Below are positions 1 to 7,382 of a stretch of 64,000 nt of DNA, piece by piece. The stretch's first letter is position 1. Each line of letters opens with the position of its first letter. Position numbers and translations under genes: made by a program. Location: positions 101,830-165,829 of the forward strand of contig NZ_NMUL01000045.1 in NCBI RefSeq assembly GCF_002234595.1, read 5' to 3'. The notes under the pieces were generated by a model. The model saw only the letters and a list, made by a program, of their open reading frames with translations. It searched no databases and was not told where the DNA came from. Source of the stretch: Amycolatopsis vastitatis. GTDB taxonomy: Bacteria > Actinomycetota > Actinomycetes > Mycobacteriales > Pseudonocardiaceae.

Positions 1-1748
1 GGGGCCGCCGGGTCCTTGGCCGCGGCCAGCAGGGTCGCCGCCCGCTCGCTCAGCTGCTCCGGCTGGCCGGCGGTCCAGTGCGCCGCGACCGTCCGGGAGT
101 CCTCGGCTTGCTTGGCGTCCTGCGCGTCGCGCGTCGCCTGGGACTGCTGCTGTGCCAGCCGCTCCGCGTCGGCGCGACGGGCCAGGCCGGCGGTGTTCTC
201 GGCCTGGTCGGAGGCCGTCTGCGCGGCGTCGGCGGCGGTCTTCGCCTCGATCGCGGCGTCCTTGGCGCGCTGCGCGGCGCCGGCCGCCTCCCCGGCGTGC
301 AGGGCCGCGTCGTCGGCCGCGGCGGCCGCGGCGTTGGCGTGCGCGACGGCGTCCAGCGCGGCCTGCCGCGCCTGGCCCGCCCAAGCGGCGGCGTCGTTGG
401 CCAGCGACAGCGCGGCGGCGGCCGCGCGGCTCGCTTCGTTGGCGTTGCGCTGGGCCCGGGCGGCGGCGTTCTTCGCCTCGGCGGCGCTGGCCCCGGCCTG
501 CTGCGCGTAGCCGCCGGCTTCCGACGACGCCGCGGCGGCCGCGGCAGCGTCGTTGGCCGCGGCGGCGGCCGCCTGCACGGTCACGGCGACGGCGTGCACG
601 GCGTCGATCGCGTGGGTCAGCGCGTCGGCGGCGCTCTGCGCGCCGTTGGCGGCGTCCCGCGCGTCCTTCGCGGCCTGCGTCGCCCGGTCGGCCTGGCCCC
701 GGTCGGTTGCTGCGGCGGCGGCCGCGTTGCGGGCGTTCGAGGCGGCCCGGCCGGCCATGGACGCGGCCCAGGCGGCCTGGCTGGCCGCGGCCGCGGCCTC
801 GCGAGCCGCGTTGTTCGCCGCGTTGGCCGCGTTGATCGCGGTCTGCGCGGCGCGGGCGGCCCGGTTGGCGGCATCGGCCGCCCGCGCCGCGGCCTGGGCG
901 GCCTGCTCGGCCGACCCCTGCGCCTTGCGCGTCTCGTCGGCGGCGATCTGCGCGTCGGCCTTCGCGGCCGCGGCGGCGGTCGCGGCCTGGTCGGCCGCGT
1001 CCTTCGCCGCCTGCGTCTGCTCCGTCGCGCGGGCTTGCGAGCTCTTCGCGAGGTCGGCGAGCTGCGCGACCGTCGCGGTCTCCTGGTCACGCTGCAACGC
1101 GACCAGGTAGCCGCTCTGGAGGAACCAGCGCACGTCGTCCGCGCTGGACGACAACGCCCAGTTGCCGACCTTCTGGACCTCGGCCCCGGCGACGTTGATC
1201 AGGCGCTGCACGGCGATCCGGTCGTCCATCACCTGGGCGCGCTGGTAGCCCTGGCCGAGGAAGGCCAGCTGGTCGTCGGACGTGCCGTTGAGGGCGGTGT
1301 TGGCCGCGCTCTTCACGGTCGGGCCGGTGGCGGCCGACTGGAGCCGTGAGACCTGCACGCGCAGGTCGGTCTGCCAGGGCTGCCGCCAGCCGTTCGCGAG
1401 GAAGGCCCGCACGTCGGCGATGGTGCCGCTGAGGGCGGCGTTGGCCGTGCGCTGCGTCGCCGGGCCGCCGGTGGAGATCATCTGCTGCACCGCGACGCGG
1501 TCGGAGACCTCCTGCAGCCGGCCCAGCCCGGTGGCCAGGAAGGCGTGCACGTCGTCGTCGGTGCCGCAGAGCGCGGCCTCGGCCGCGCGGGAGATGACCG
1601 GGCTGCCGTCGCGCATCAGCGACAGCACCTGCTGGCGTTCCGTCGGCTGCGGCGTGTCCGCCGCCGCGGCCGGTGTCGCCACGATGCCGGCGACGAGCGC
1701 GAACGCCGTCGTCGCCGTCAGAACGGCTCTCAGGTGTCGGATGCCCAT
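1..1748 (-). CDS. Secreted ALF-repeat protein with long Ala-rich helical region (partial, C-terminus off window)
   Basis: The gene starts at ATG 1748 and stays open to the left edge, giving 582 visible codons without a stop. The N-terminus (MGIRHLRAVLTATTAFALVA...) reads as a signal peptide ending near AAAAD. Residues about 40-210 hold four copies of the ALF repeat pattern (A-x2-AL-x-GT-x2-D-x3-FL-x-G), a short repeat common in secreted Streptomyces and Pseudonocardiaceae proteins. From about residue 215 to the edge the chain is extremely Ala-rich with regularly placed Asp, Gln, Arg and Lys, as in a long helical or coiled-coil rod. A GAGGGGG stretch lies upstream of the start. The function is not known; an extracellular or wall-linked structural role, or the N-terminal half of a large secreted toxin-like protein, is inference. 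Confidence 0.8.
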   Translation of the reverse strand, partial: MGIRHLRAVLTATTAFALVAGIVATPAAAADTPQPTERQQVLSLMRDGSPVISRAAEAALCGTDDDVHAFLATGLGRLQEVSDRVAVQQMISTGGPATQRTANAALSGTIADVRAFLANGWRQPWQTDLRVQVSRLQSAATGPTVKSAANTALNGTSDDQLAFLGQGYQRAQVMDDRIAVQRLINVAGAEVQKVGNWALSSSADDVRWFLQSGYLVALQRDQETATVAQLADLAKSSQARATEQTQAAKDAADQAATAAAAAKADAQIAADETRKAQGSAEQAAQAAARAADAANRAARAAQTAINAANAANNAAREAAAAASQAAWAASMAGRAASNARNAAAAAATDRGQADRATQAAKDARDAANGAQSAADALTHAIDAVHAVAVTVQAAAAAANDAAAAAAASSEAGGYAQQAGASAAEAKNAAARAQRNANEASRAAAAALSLANDAAAWAGQARQAALDAVAHANAAAAAADDAALHAGEAAGAAQRAKDAAIEAKTAADAAQTASDQAENTAGLARRADAERLAQQQSQATRDAQDAKQAEDSRTVAAHWTAGQPEQLSERAATLLAAAKDPAA

Positions 1749-1900
1749 GTACCCCGTTGCCCCCTCGTCAGATCCGCAGGGGGTGACGGCAGCAAGCCGC
1801 CGGCTGCCGCGCACGCGGTCCCCCCTGTGTCAGCCGAGATGTACCTTAAGGGCAGGTTCGCCGTGAAGGAAAGACTCCGATCAAGTACTGATCAACGACA

Positions 1901-1928
1901 TTGACCGAACGGTGGAGTGGGAGATACC
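1901..1928 (+). promoter_or_regulatory. Candidate promoter of the small secreted protein
   Basis: TTGACC (1901-1906) and GATACC (1923-1928) are separated by 16 bases, about 100 bases upstream of the start at 2031. Just upstream is an inverted repeat GATCA-N5-TGATC (1879-1893) lying between the two divergent secreted-protein genes. The -10 is weak, so this is only a candidate. Confidence 0.3.
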
Positions 1929-2030
1929 GTCCGGTTGTTCTCGCATGGGGGGCCATGTCGGGTCGAGGACTCAGCACTCTGTCCCGCGACGCGTGCCCAG
2001 CCCCGTCAACGACAAGGAGTGCAACCCGAC

Positions 2031-2549
2031 ATGCGTTTCCGCACCACGTTGCTCGCCGCGACCGCCGTCGCCGGCGTCTCCGTGATCTCCGGTACCGCCG
2101 CGATCACCAGCGCCGCCACCGCCGGCACGGCCGCGGACGACACCCCGCCCGGCCTGGTCGAGGATTACAGCTACCCGGGCGCCGACAAGATCCTTCGCGA
2201 CCGCGGCATCACCCTGGTCAGCGGCGACGGGCACCTCCTGCTGGTCAGCTGCGCCGGTCACACAGGCGTGATCGAGGTGTACTCGACGAACAACGCGGCC
2301 GACCACGACGCAGACCCCGGCCACTACTGCTTCCAGGTGTCCGGGCCGACGGGCTACCTCAAGCTCAGCATCCCGTACGCGTTCCAGGCCAAGGGCGACG
2401 ACCAGGAAGCGCACAACGTCAAGGCGACCGTCACCATCAAGGGCGCGCCGACCACGGTCAACGTGTCCACGCACGGCTGGACCGGGTTCGGCGAGGGCGC
2501 GGGCCAGGACCCGGCGACGCTGGTCGAGCTCAAGGTCACCGGTCCCTGA
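2031..2549 (+). CDS. Small secreted protein of unknown function
   Basis: 172 residues. ATG 2031 is chosen over longer in-frame starts because a clear AAGGAG (2013-2018) sits 12 bases upstream and the chain then begins with a textbook signal peptide (MRFRTTLLAATAVAGVSVIS, cleavage probably after the TAA/TSA region near residue 25-35). The mature part is about 135 residues, acidic, with two cysteines (LVSCAGH and HYCFQ) that could form one disulfide, and a beta-rich look (alternating V/T/S, GWTGFGEGAG). I do not recognise a family. It is followed directly by a strong hairpin, so it is probably a monocistronic exported protein. Confidence 0.75.
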   Translation: MRFRTTLLAATAVAGVSVISGTAAITSAATAGTAADDTPPGLVEDYSYPGADKILRDRGITLVSGDGHLLLVSCAGHTGVIEVYSTNNAADHDADPGHYCFQVSGPTGYLKLSIPYAFQAKGDDQEAHNVKATVTIKGAPTTVNVSTHGWTGFGEGAGQDPATLVELKVTGP

Positions 2550-2572
2550 TCCATCGTCCCTGGTGGATTCGG

Positions 2573-2613
2573 GTCCGGAAAGGCCACCTGCGGCGCGGGT
2601 GGCCTTTCCGGGC
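2573..2613. terminator. Strong hairpin terminator between convergent genes
   Basis: GGAAAGGCCACC (2577-2588) pairs perfectly with GGTGGCCTTTCC (2598-2609) around a 9-base loop, extended by two more G-C pairs outside. It lies 25 bases after the secreted-protein stop and just beyond the stop of the convergent DUF4037 gene, so it can serve both. No strong U tract follows. Confidence 0.7.
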
Positions 2614-2621
2614 CCGGCCGG

Positions 2622-3692
2622 TCACGCCCGGCCGGGTCCTTTGTGGACCCGCTCGTCATCGCCCGGCCACATCATCCCGCGGGTGAACGCGCGGTCCCCG
2701 AGCGCGTCCGTGCTGTCGACGAACTGGTCGATCGCCCCGGTCAGCGCCCGCAGCGGCGACCCCGCGAGCAATGGCGTCACGAACCGGCCGGCGTGGATCA
2801 CCTGGAACGGCCGGTCGTGGTACCCGCTGGTCCGCGGCTCCACCGGATCGGTCAGGCCCAGCTCGTTGTGCAGCACGGCGACGCGCTCGTACGCCGCCCC
2901 GAGGTGCCGCTCGCGCTCGCGCCAGGTTGTCGACGCGAGAGCCGCGGTGAAGAGCGGAGTCAGCTCCGCGGCGGCGGGCAACCGGGCGAACGCGCTGCCG
3001 AGCCACTTGCTGTACGGCGGATACCGGCGCGCCATCAGCAGGCACAGCCGCATCAGGTCACGGACGAGCCGCGCGGCGACCACCGCCGACCCCAGTTCGT
3101 CCCCGGCCTCACCGCACCGGCCGACGAACGCTTCCTCCTGGCCGATGCGCTGCCATTGGCACGCGAGGACGTACCGCCAGACGTCGTCCGGGTACCAGGC
3201 GACGTTCCGCCGCAGGGTTTCGAGCCCGAGGTCGTCGTGGAAGACCGCGCCGCCGGTGAACTCGGCGAAGAGCTGGGTGGGGGTCGCGAGCCAGTCGGTG
3301 AGCACCGGGTGCCGCGGGTCGAAGCCGAGCGCGCCGCGCGTCCAGTCGCCGAGCTGCGCGACGACGACGCCGTGGTCGGGACGGCCGGTCGTCGGGGCGA
3401 GGTGCCGGGTGCCCTCCTCGTCGGTGACGAAGTGTGTCGGATACCCGAGGAACATCCGGGGCAGGTGGTCCGCGAGAAGCTCCGGGATCCCCTCGCCGTC
3501 GTCGGTGAACAGCAGCAGCCGCGGCCCCCAGTTGTGGTCGGTGGAACGGGGCGAGTCGAAGCCCAGCACTTCGGAGCCGTACCCGATGAGGGCGGCGGTG
3601 TACCGGAGGCCGGGCAGCTCGCGGCGCAGGATCGGCCGGACCGCTTCCGCGTGGAAGCGCCGGGCCAGTTCGATTCCGGGGACGAATTCCAT
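2622..3692 (-). CDS. DUF4037 domain protein (nucleotidyltransferase-fold)
   Basis: 356 residues, ATG 3692. The N-terminal part carries the pattern typical of DUF4037 proteins: GYGSEVLGFDSPRSTDHNWG followed by LLLFTDD, resembling the GS...DxD-type metal-binding face of nucleotidyltransferases. The C-terminal half is helical (RRNVAWYPDDVWRYVLACQW, YPPYSKWLG), as in antibiotic adenylyltransferase-like proteins. Substrate unknown. The gene stands alone, convergent with the secreted-protein gene and divergent from an XRE regulator; several short palindromes lie 27-60 bases before its start. A CATAAT -10-like hexamer occurs within that palindrome block on the minus strand. Family call is good; function is open. 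Confidence 0.85.
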   Translation of the reverse strand: MEFVPGIELARRFHAEAVRPILRRELPGLRYTAALIGYGSEVLGFDSPRSTDHNWGPRLLLFTDDGEGIPELLADHLPRMFLGYPTHFVTDEEGTRHLAPTTGRPDHGVVVAQLGDWTRGALGFDPRHPVLTDWLATPTQLFAEFTGGAVFHDDLGLETLRRNVAWYPDDVWRYVLACQWQRIGQEEAFVGRCGEAGDELGSAVVAARLVRDLMRLCLLMARRYPPYSKWLGSAFARLPAAAELTPLFTAALASTTWRERERHLGAAYERVAVLHNELGLTDPVEPRTSGYHDRPFQVIHAGRFVTPLLAGSPLRALTGAIDQFVDSTDALGDRAFTRGMMWPGDDERVHKGPGRA

Positions 3693-3718
3693 AAGCTCAT
3701 TGTGACGTGCGAAAGCGC

Positions 3719-3751
3719 GAAGCGCGCTTCATTATGCGAAGCAGCTTCGCA
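3719..3751. promoter_or_regulatory. Clustered palindromes, candidate operator of the DUF4037 gene
   Basis: GAAGCGCGCTTC (3719-3730) is a perfect 12-base palindrome and TGCGAAGCAGCTTCGCA (3735-3751) is an 8-1-8 palindrome; another GCTTCGC follows at 3754-3760. A minus-strand -10-like CATAAT falls between them. The block sits in the divergent intergenic region close to the DUF4037 start. Confidence 0.45.
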
Positions 3752-3832
3752 GCGCTTCGCGGACGGATTCCGTTGTCACACAGGCAGAACAGCGACCTCC
3801 TTGCGGTGAATCCGCGCGCGGCCTGCCCTGTT

Positions 3833-3855
3833 TTGTCGGAGGTCGCCTCTAGCGT
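3833..3855 (+). promoter_or_regulatory. RecA-NDp/PafBC-type promoter of the XRE-DUF397 pair
   Basis: TTGTCGGAG (3833-3841), exactly eight bases, then TAGCGT (3850-3855). This matches the actinobacterial RecA-NDp consensus tTGTCRgtg-N8-TAgcnT in spacing and nearly all positions. Seven bases after the -10 comes ATG 3863, implying a leaderless transcript. Confidence 0.65.
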
Positions 3856-3862
3856 GCGGGGC

Positions 3863-4714
3863 ATGACCGAAAAGAGCACGGTGCGCACGCGGGAAATGGC
3901 CTTCGAACTGAAGAGCCAGCGTGAGCAGAAGGAGATGTCCCTGCGCGAGGTGGCGCGGCGCGCGGACTGGTCGGCGTCGAAGGTGTCGGCCTGGGAGAAC
4001 GGCCGCCGCATCTCGCCGATCGAGGCGGCGATCTACCTCGCCCACTGCGGCACGAAAGCCGCCGAACGCGCGCGGCTCCTCGAACTGACCAAGCCGCCCG
4101 GCGACCTCTACTGGGTGCGGCCCTACTTCGACAAGCTCGTCGACCCGATGAAGTCGCTCATCATCCAGGAGAACCTGGCGAGCGCGATCATCTCGCACAG
4201 CCCGACCGCCATCCCGGGCATGCTGCAGACCGAAGACTACGTCAAGGAACTTCACGAACTGACCGGCCGCTACACCGCGGACCGCCTCAAGATCCTCGTG
4301 CAGGCGCGAGTCGACCGGCAGCAGCTCCTGCAGCGACGGAATCCGCCGCGCTGCACCTACTTCGTCTACGAGCGCAGTCTCCGGACCGTCGTCCGCGATC
4401 CGGCGCTGATGCACGAGCAACTGCAGTACCTCGTGCTGTCCACCAACCTGCCGCACTGCACCATCCGGGTGCTGCCGGACTCCGCGCCGCCCTACCACCT
4501 CGTCGGCAGCCGGTTCACCATCTTGGAGTTCGCCGAGCATCCGCCGGTCGTCTACGAGGAAACCTACGCGGCCGGTCTGTTCATCGACGATCGGATCGCG
4601 GTCGAAGCGTTCTATGTTCTCGCCACACGCCTGGAACAAGCGGCCCTGTCTGAGGGAGAATCGAGGGCGATGCTCGTCCGGCTGGCGGAGGAGTTCGAAC
4701 ACATGAAGGAGTGA
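3863..4714 (+). CDS. XRE-family regulator with DUF5753 (Scr1-type) domain
   Basis: 283 residues from ATG 3863, chosen because a -10 element ends exactly seven bases before it; a longer in-frame start exists at 3707 but would run through the promoter. Residues about 15-70 form a Cro/CI helix-turn-helix (LREVARRADWSASKVSAWEN). The rest is the DUF5753 module (SAIISHSPTAIPGMLQTEDY, VDRQQLLQR, VYEETYAAGLFIDD). Such proteins are nearly always paired with a small DUF397 protein in actinomycetes, as here, and act as regulators or antitoxin-like partners; their targets are mostly unknown. The putative DNA-damage promoter makes this copy stand out. Confidence 0.93.
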   Translation: MTEKSTVRTREMAFELKSQREQKEMSLREVARRADWSASKVSAWENGRRISPIEAAIYLAHCGTKAAERARLLELTKPPGDLYWVRPYFDKLVDPMKSLIIQENLASAIISHSPTAIPGMLQTEDYVKELHELTGRYTADRLKILVQARVDRQQLLQRRNPPRCTYFVYERSLRTVVRDPALMHEQLQYLVLSTNLPHCTIRVLPDSAPPYHLVGSRFTILEFAEHPPVVYEETYAAGLFIDDRIAVEAFYVLATRLEQAALSEGESRAMLVRLAEEFEHMKE

Positions 4715-4717
4715 CCG

Positions 4718-4903
4718 ATGGCGGCCCGGGAACTCGTCTGGTTCAAGAGCAGTCACAGCGATGCCGACACCGAACACAGCACCTGCGTCGAAGTGGCGCT
4801 GACCTCGGAGGTCACCGCGGTTCGCGATTCCAAGGCGCCCGGCGCCGGGCATCTCACCGTCCCCCACCCCGCGTGGAGCGCGCTCCTCAGCTCGCTTCGC
4901 TGA
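4718..4903 (+). CDS. DUF397 protein, partner of the XRE-DUF5753 regulator
   Basis: 61 residues starting three bases after the XRE stop; the SD (GAAGGAG) lies inside the end of the XRE gene, so the two are translationally linked. The sequence has the DUF397 hallmarks: W-F-KSSHS near the N-terminus, C-V-E-V, VRDSK and a C-terminal W. DUF397 proteins are small soluble partners of XRE-DUF5753 proteins (Scr2-type). Its last 17 bases overlap the end of the convergent amidohydrolase gene. Confidence 0.9.
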   Translation: MAARELVWFKSSHSDADTEHSTCVEVALTSEVTAVRDSKAPGAGHLTVPHPAWSALLSSLR

Positions 4904-6005
4904 CCCGTTCCCCGTCGTGCCAGACCGCCCGGATCCGGCCGGGCAGGTCGGTCACGTCGAGGTCCGGGCCGTCGAGCAGCACGAGGTCCGCGCGCAGGCC
5001 CGGCTCGAGGCGGCCGCGGTCGTCGTCGAGGCGGAGCAGCCGGGCCGCCTCGGAGGTGGCCGCCTTCAGGGCTGCCGCGTCGCCGAGCACCGCGGCCAGC
5101 AACCGCAGCTCGGTCGCCAAGTCGACATGGGGACGCGGGGCGAGGTCCGAGCCCGCGGCGATGCGGATGCCCGCTTCCACCGCGAGGCGGAGTGAGCGCC
5201 GGTGCGTCTCGGCGAACTCGCTGTCGCTGATCGGCGAAAGCGTCGGCACGTACCAGGCGTCGGCCATGGCTGCGACGGCGGAGTCGTCGAGGAAGGTGCC
5301 GTGCTCGATGCTGCGCGCCCCGGCGCGGGCCGCCGAGACGACCGCCGCGGCCGTGTGTGCGTGGGCCATGACGTCCCGGCCGCAGCGGCGAGCCTCCTCG
5401 ACGACCGCGAGGAGTTCGTCGTCGGCCGGGCGGACGTCGACGCCGGCGCGGATCGACGCCATCGCCCCGCCGGCGCCGATCTTGATCCAGTCCGCGCCCG
5501 CGCGCACCATCCGGCGGACCGCCGCGCGGGCGGCGTCCGGCCCGTCGAACAGCGGGTCCGGCAGCGACGGGTCGCCGAAGGTGTCGACAGCGCCCGCGGG
5601 CGGTTCCCAGCTGTCGCCGAGCCCTCCGGTCGGCCCCAGCTGGCGAAGGCTGACTAACAGGTCCGGGCCGGTGAGCCAGCCTTCGCGCAACGCGTGCTTG
5701 AACCCGGCGTCGGCGCCCCAGGCGTCCCGGACGGTGGTGATCCCGCGCGCCAGCAGCCCCCGCAGCACCGGCACGGCTTCGAGGATCCGAGCGCTGCGCG
5801 GCAACGGCTCGGTCCGCGGGAACGCGACGTGCACGTGACAGTCGACGAGCCCGGGGATCAGCAGCCCGCCCGAGCAGTCGACGCGCTCGCCGCCGTCGAG
5901 GCCGGGCCCGACCTCGGCGATGCGGTCGCCGTCCAGCCGGACGTCCGCGCGGGTCGTCTCACCGGTGTCGGGATCGAAGACCCGCGCTCCGGCGAGCACC
6001 GTCAC
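4887..6005 (-). CDS. Amidohydrolase family protein (imidazolonepropionase-like)
   Basis: 372 residues. GTG 6005 overlaps the TGA of the upstream GNAT gene (GTGA) and has AAGGGA five bases before it. The metal-dependent hydrolase pattern is complete: HVH at residues 57-59 after the LIPGLVDC strand, a candidate bridging Lys in WIKIGAGG, metal His in VMAHAHT, His in IEHGTF and the catalytic Asp in AAGSDLA. The C-terminal RLEPGLRADLVLLDG is the usual strand returning to the small beta-sandwich domain. It probably hydrolyses a cyclic amide or dipeptide-like bond in the cytosol; the substrate cannot be read from the sequence. Cotranscribed with the GNAT. Confidence 0.9.
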   Translation of the reverse strand: MTVLAGARVFDPDTGETTRADVRLDGDRIAEVGPGLDGGERVDCSGGLLIPGLVDCHVHVAFPRTEPLPRSARILEAVPVLRGLLARGITTVRDAWGADAGFKHALREGWLTGPDLLVSLRQLGPTGGLGDSWEPPAGAVDTFGDPSLPDPLFDGPDAARAAVRRMVRAGADWIKIGAGGAMASIRAGVDVRPADDELLAVVEEARRCGRDVMAHAHTAAAVVSAARAGARSIEHGTFLDDSAVAAMADAWYVPTLSPISDSEFAETHRRSLRLAVEAGIRIAAGSDLAPRPHVDLATELRLLAAVLGDAAALKAATSEAARLLRLDDDRGRLEPGLRADLVLLDGPDLDVTDLPGRIRAVWHDGERVSEAS

Positions 6006-6541
6006 GCGAGTCCCTTGCGGTAGACGAACAAGTCGCACGGCGTGGCCAGCAGCGGCGCGAGGTGCGGGTAGTCCTCGGCGAGGTCGACGTGGTGCGTCAC
6101 GCGGTAGCCGAGCCGGCCGTACCACTCGGCCAGGAACACCTTCGACGGGTGCTGCCACTCCCGGGGCACCAGCAGCTCCAGCTGCATCTCACGGCAGCCG
6201 GCGTCCCGGCTCGCCCGCTCGGCGAACCGGACGAGTTCGCGCCCGATGCCGATACCCCGCCGCGCCGGGTCGGCGGCGAGCATGCCGAACTCACCGGTGT
6301 TCTCGTCGAGCCGCTGGAGCCGCGTCGAACCGGCGAGATCACCGTCCACCCGCGCGACGGCGATCTCCCCGGCCCGCACGAGCCCGGCCATCTCGGCCGC
6401 CGACGTCCGGTCGGTGTTCTCCTGCCAGAGACCCTTCTCGGCCTCGGCGTAAACCTGGTTGACCAGCCCGGTGAGCCGGGCGATCAGCGTGACGTCGTCC
6501 GCCGCGGACGGCGGCAGCAGTTCGATCTCCGGTACTCCCAT
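6002..6541 (-). CDS. GNAT family N-acetyltransferase
   Basis: 179 residues, ATG 6541 with AGGA seven bases upstream. The acetyl-CoA loop (motif A) is visible as LAADPARRGIGIGRELV, preceded by the beta-4 strand (GEFGML) and followed by a C-terminal YGRLGYRVTHHVDL strand. Substrate unknown. Its stop overlaps the start of the amidohydrolase, so the two form a two-gene operon; a link such as acetylation of the compound acted on by the amidohydrolase is possible but unproven. Confidence 0.9.
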   Translation of the reverse strand: MGVPEIELLPPSAADDVTLIARLTGLVNQVYAEAEKGLWQENTDRTSAAEMAGLVRAGEIAVARVDGDLAGSTRLQRLDENTGEFGMLAADPARRGIGIGRELVRFAERASRDAGCREMQLELLVPREWQHPSKVFLAEWYGRLGYRVTHHVDLAEDYPHLAPLLATPCDLFVYRKGLA

Positions 6542-6578
6542 GCGACCATCCTGCCGCAGCTCACTGCTCGCGCGAAAA

Positions 6579-6617
6579 GACGCTCGCGAACCGGCTTGAG
6601 CACGGTTCGCGAGCGTC
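6579..6617 (-). terminator. Rho-independent terminator of the sdh operon
   Basis: A perfect 15-bp stem (GACGCTCGCGAACCG at 6579-6593 with its complement at 6603-6617) and 9-base loop. Read on the minus strand it is followed by TCTTTT. It starts 13 bases after the sdhB stop. Confidence 0.85.
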
Positions 6618-6629
6618 GGGGGAAAAGCG

Positions 6630-7382
6630 TTACTTGTCTCGCCGGAAGAGCTTGTTGCCCAGCCACACGATCGGGTCGTACTTGCGGTCCGCGACGCGCT
6701 CCTTCATCGGGATCAGCGCGTTGTCGGTGATGTGGATGCCCTCCGGGCACACCTCCGAACAGCACTTGGTGATGTTGCAGTACCCGAGGCCGTGCTCGTC
6801 CTGCGCGGCGTCGCGGCGGTCCGCGACGTCGAGCGGGTGCATCTCCAGCTCGGCGATGCGCATCAGGTACCGCGGCCCGGCGAAGGCTTCCTTGTTCTCC
6901 TCGTGGTCACGCACCACGTGGCAGGTGTTCTGGCACAGGAAGCACTCGATGCACTTGCGGAACTCCTGCGAGCGCTCGACGTCCACCTGCTGCATCCGGT
7001 ACTCGCCCGGCTTCAGGTCCGCCGGCGGGGTGAACGACGGGATCTCCCGCGCCTTCGTGTAGTTGAACGACACGTCGGTGACGAGGTCGCGGATCACCGG
7101 GAACGTCCGCATCGGCGTCACCGTGATGACCTCGTCCTCGGTGAACGTCGACATCCTCGTCATGCACAGCAGGCGCGGGCGGCCGTTGATCTCCGCCGAG
7201 CACGAACCGCACTTGCCCGCCTTGCAGTTCCACCGCACCGCGAGGTCCGACGCCTGGGTGGCCTGCAGCCGGTGGATGATGTCGAGGACGACCTCGCCCT
7301 CGTTCACCTCCACGGTGAAGTCCTGCAGCTCGCCGCCGGTGTCGTCGCCGCGCCAGACGCGGAAACTCGCCTTATAGCTCAT
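6630..7382 (-). CDS. sdhB: Succinate dehydrogenase iron-sulfur subunit
   Basis: 250 residues. It passes electrons from the flavoprotein FAD to the membrane subunit. The N-terminal ferredoxin domain has the [2Fe-2S] ligands CKAGKCGSC plus a later C (RLLCMTR); the C-terminal domain has CIECFLCQNTC and CCSEVCPEG for the [4Fe-4S] and [3Fe-4S] clusters. ATG 7382 overlaps the sdhA stop (ATGA), giving tight coupling. Length and operon order match Mycobacterium Rv0247c of the Sdh1 complex rather than the Sdh2 (sdhCDAB) type. A strong terminator follows. Confidence 0.97.
   Translation of the reverse strand: MSYKASFRVWRGDDTGGELQDFTVEVNEGEVVLDIIHRLQATQASDLAVRWNCKAGKCGSCSAEINGRPRLLCMTRMSTFTEDEVITVTPMRTFPVIRDLVTDVSFNYTKAREIPSFTPPADLKPGEYRMQQVDVERSQEFRKCIECFLCQNTCHVVRDHEENKEAFAGPRYLMRIAELEMHPLDVADRRDAAQDEHGLGYCNITKCCSEVCPEGIHITDNALIPMKERVADRKYDPIVWLGNKLFRRDK

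Noticed and set aside
16..1866. Long plus-strand Ala/Arg/Gly-rich frames
   Set aside because: They are antisense shadows of the ALF-repeat gene; their residues are biased by the GC-rich codons of the opposite strand and they lack recognisable folds.
4887..4903. 17-base tail overlap of the DUF397 and amidohydrolase genes as a sign of misannotation
   Set aside because: Both proteins end at positions normal for their families, so the convergent overlap seems genuine.
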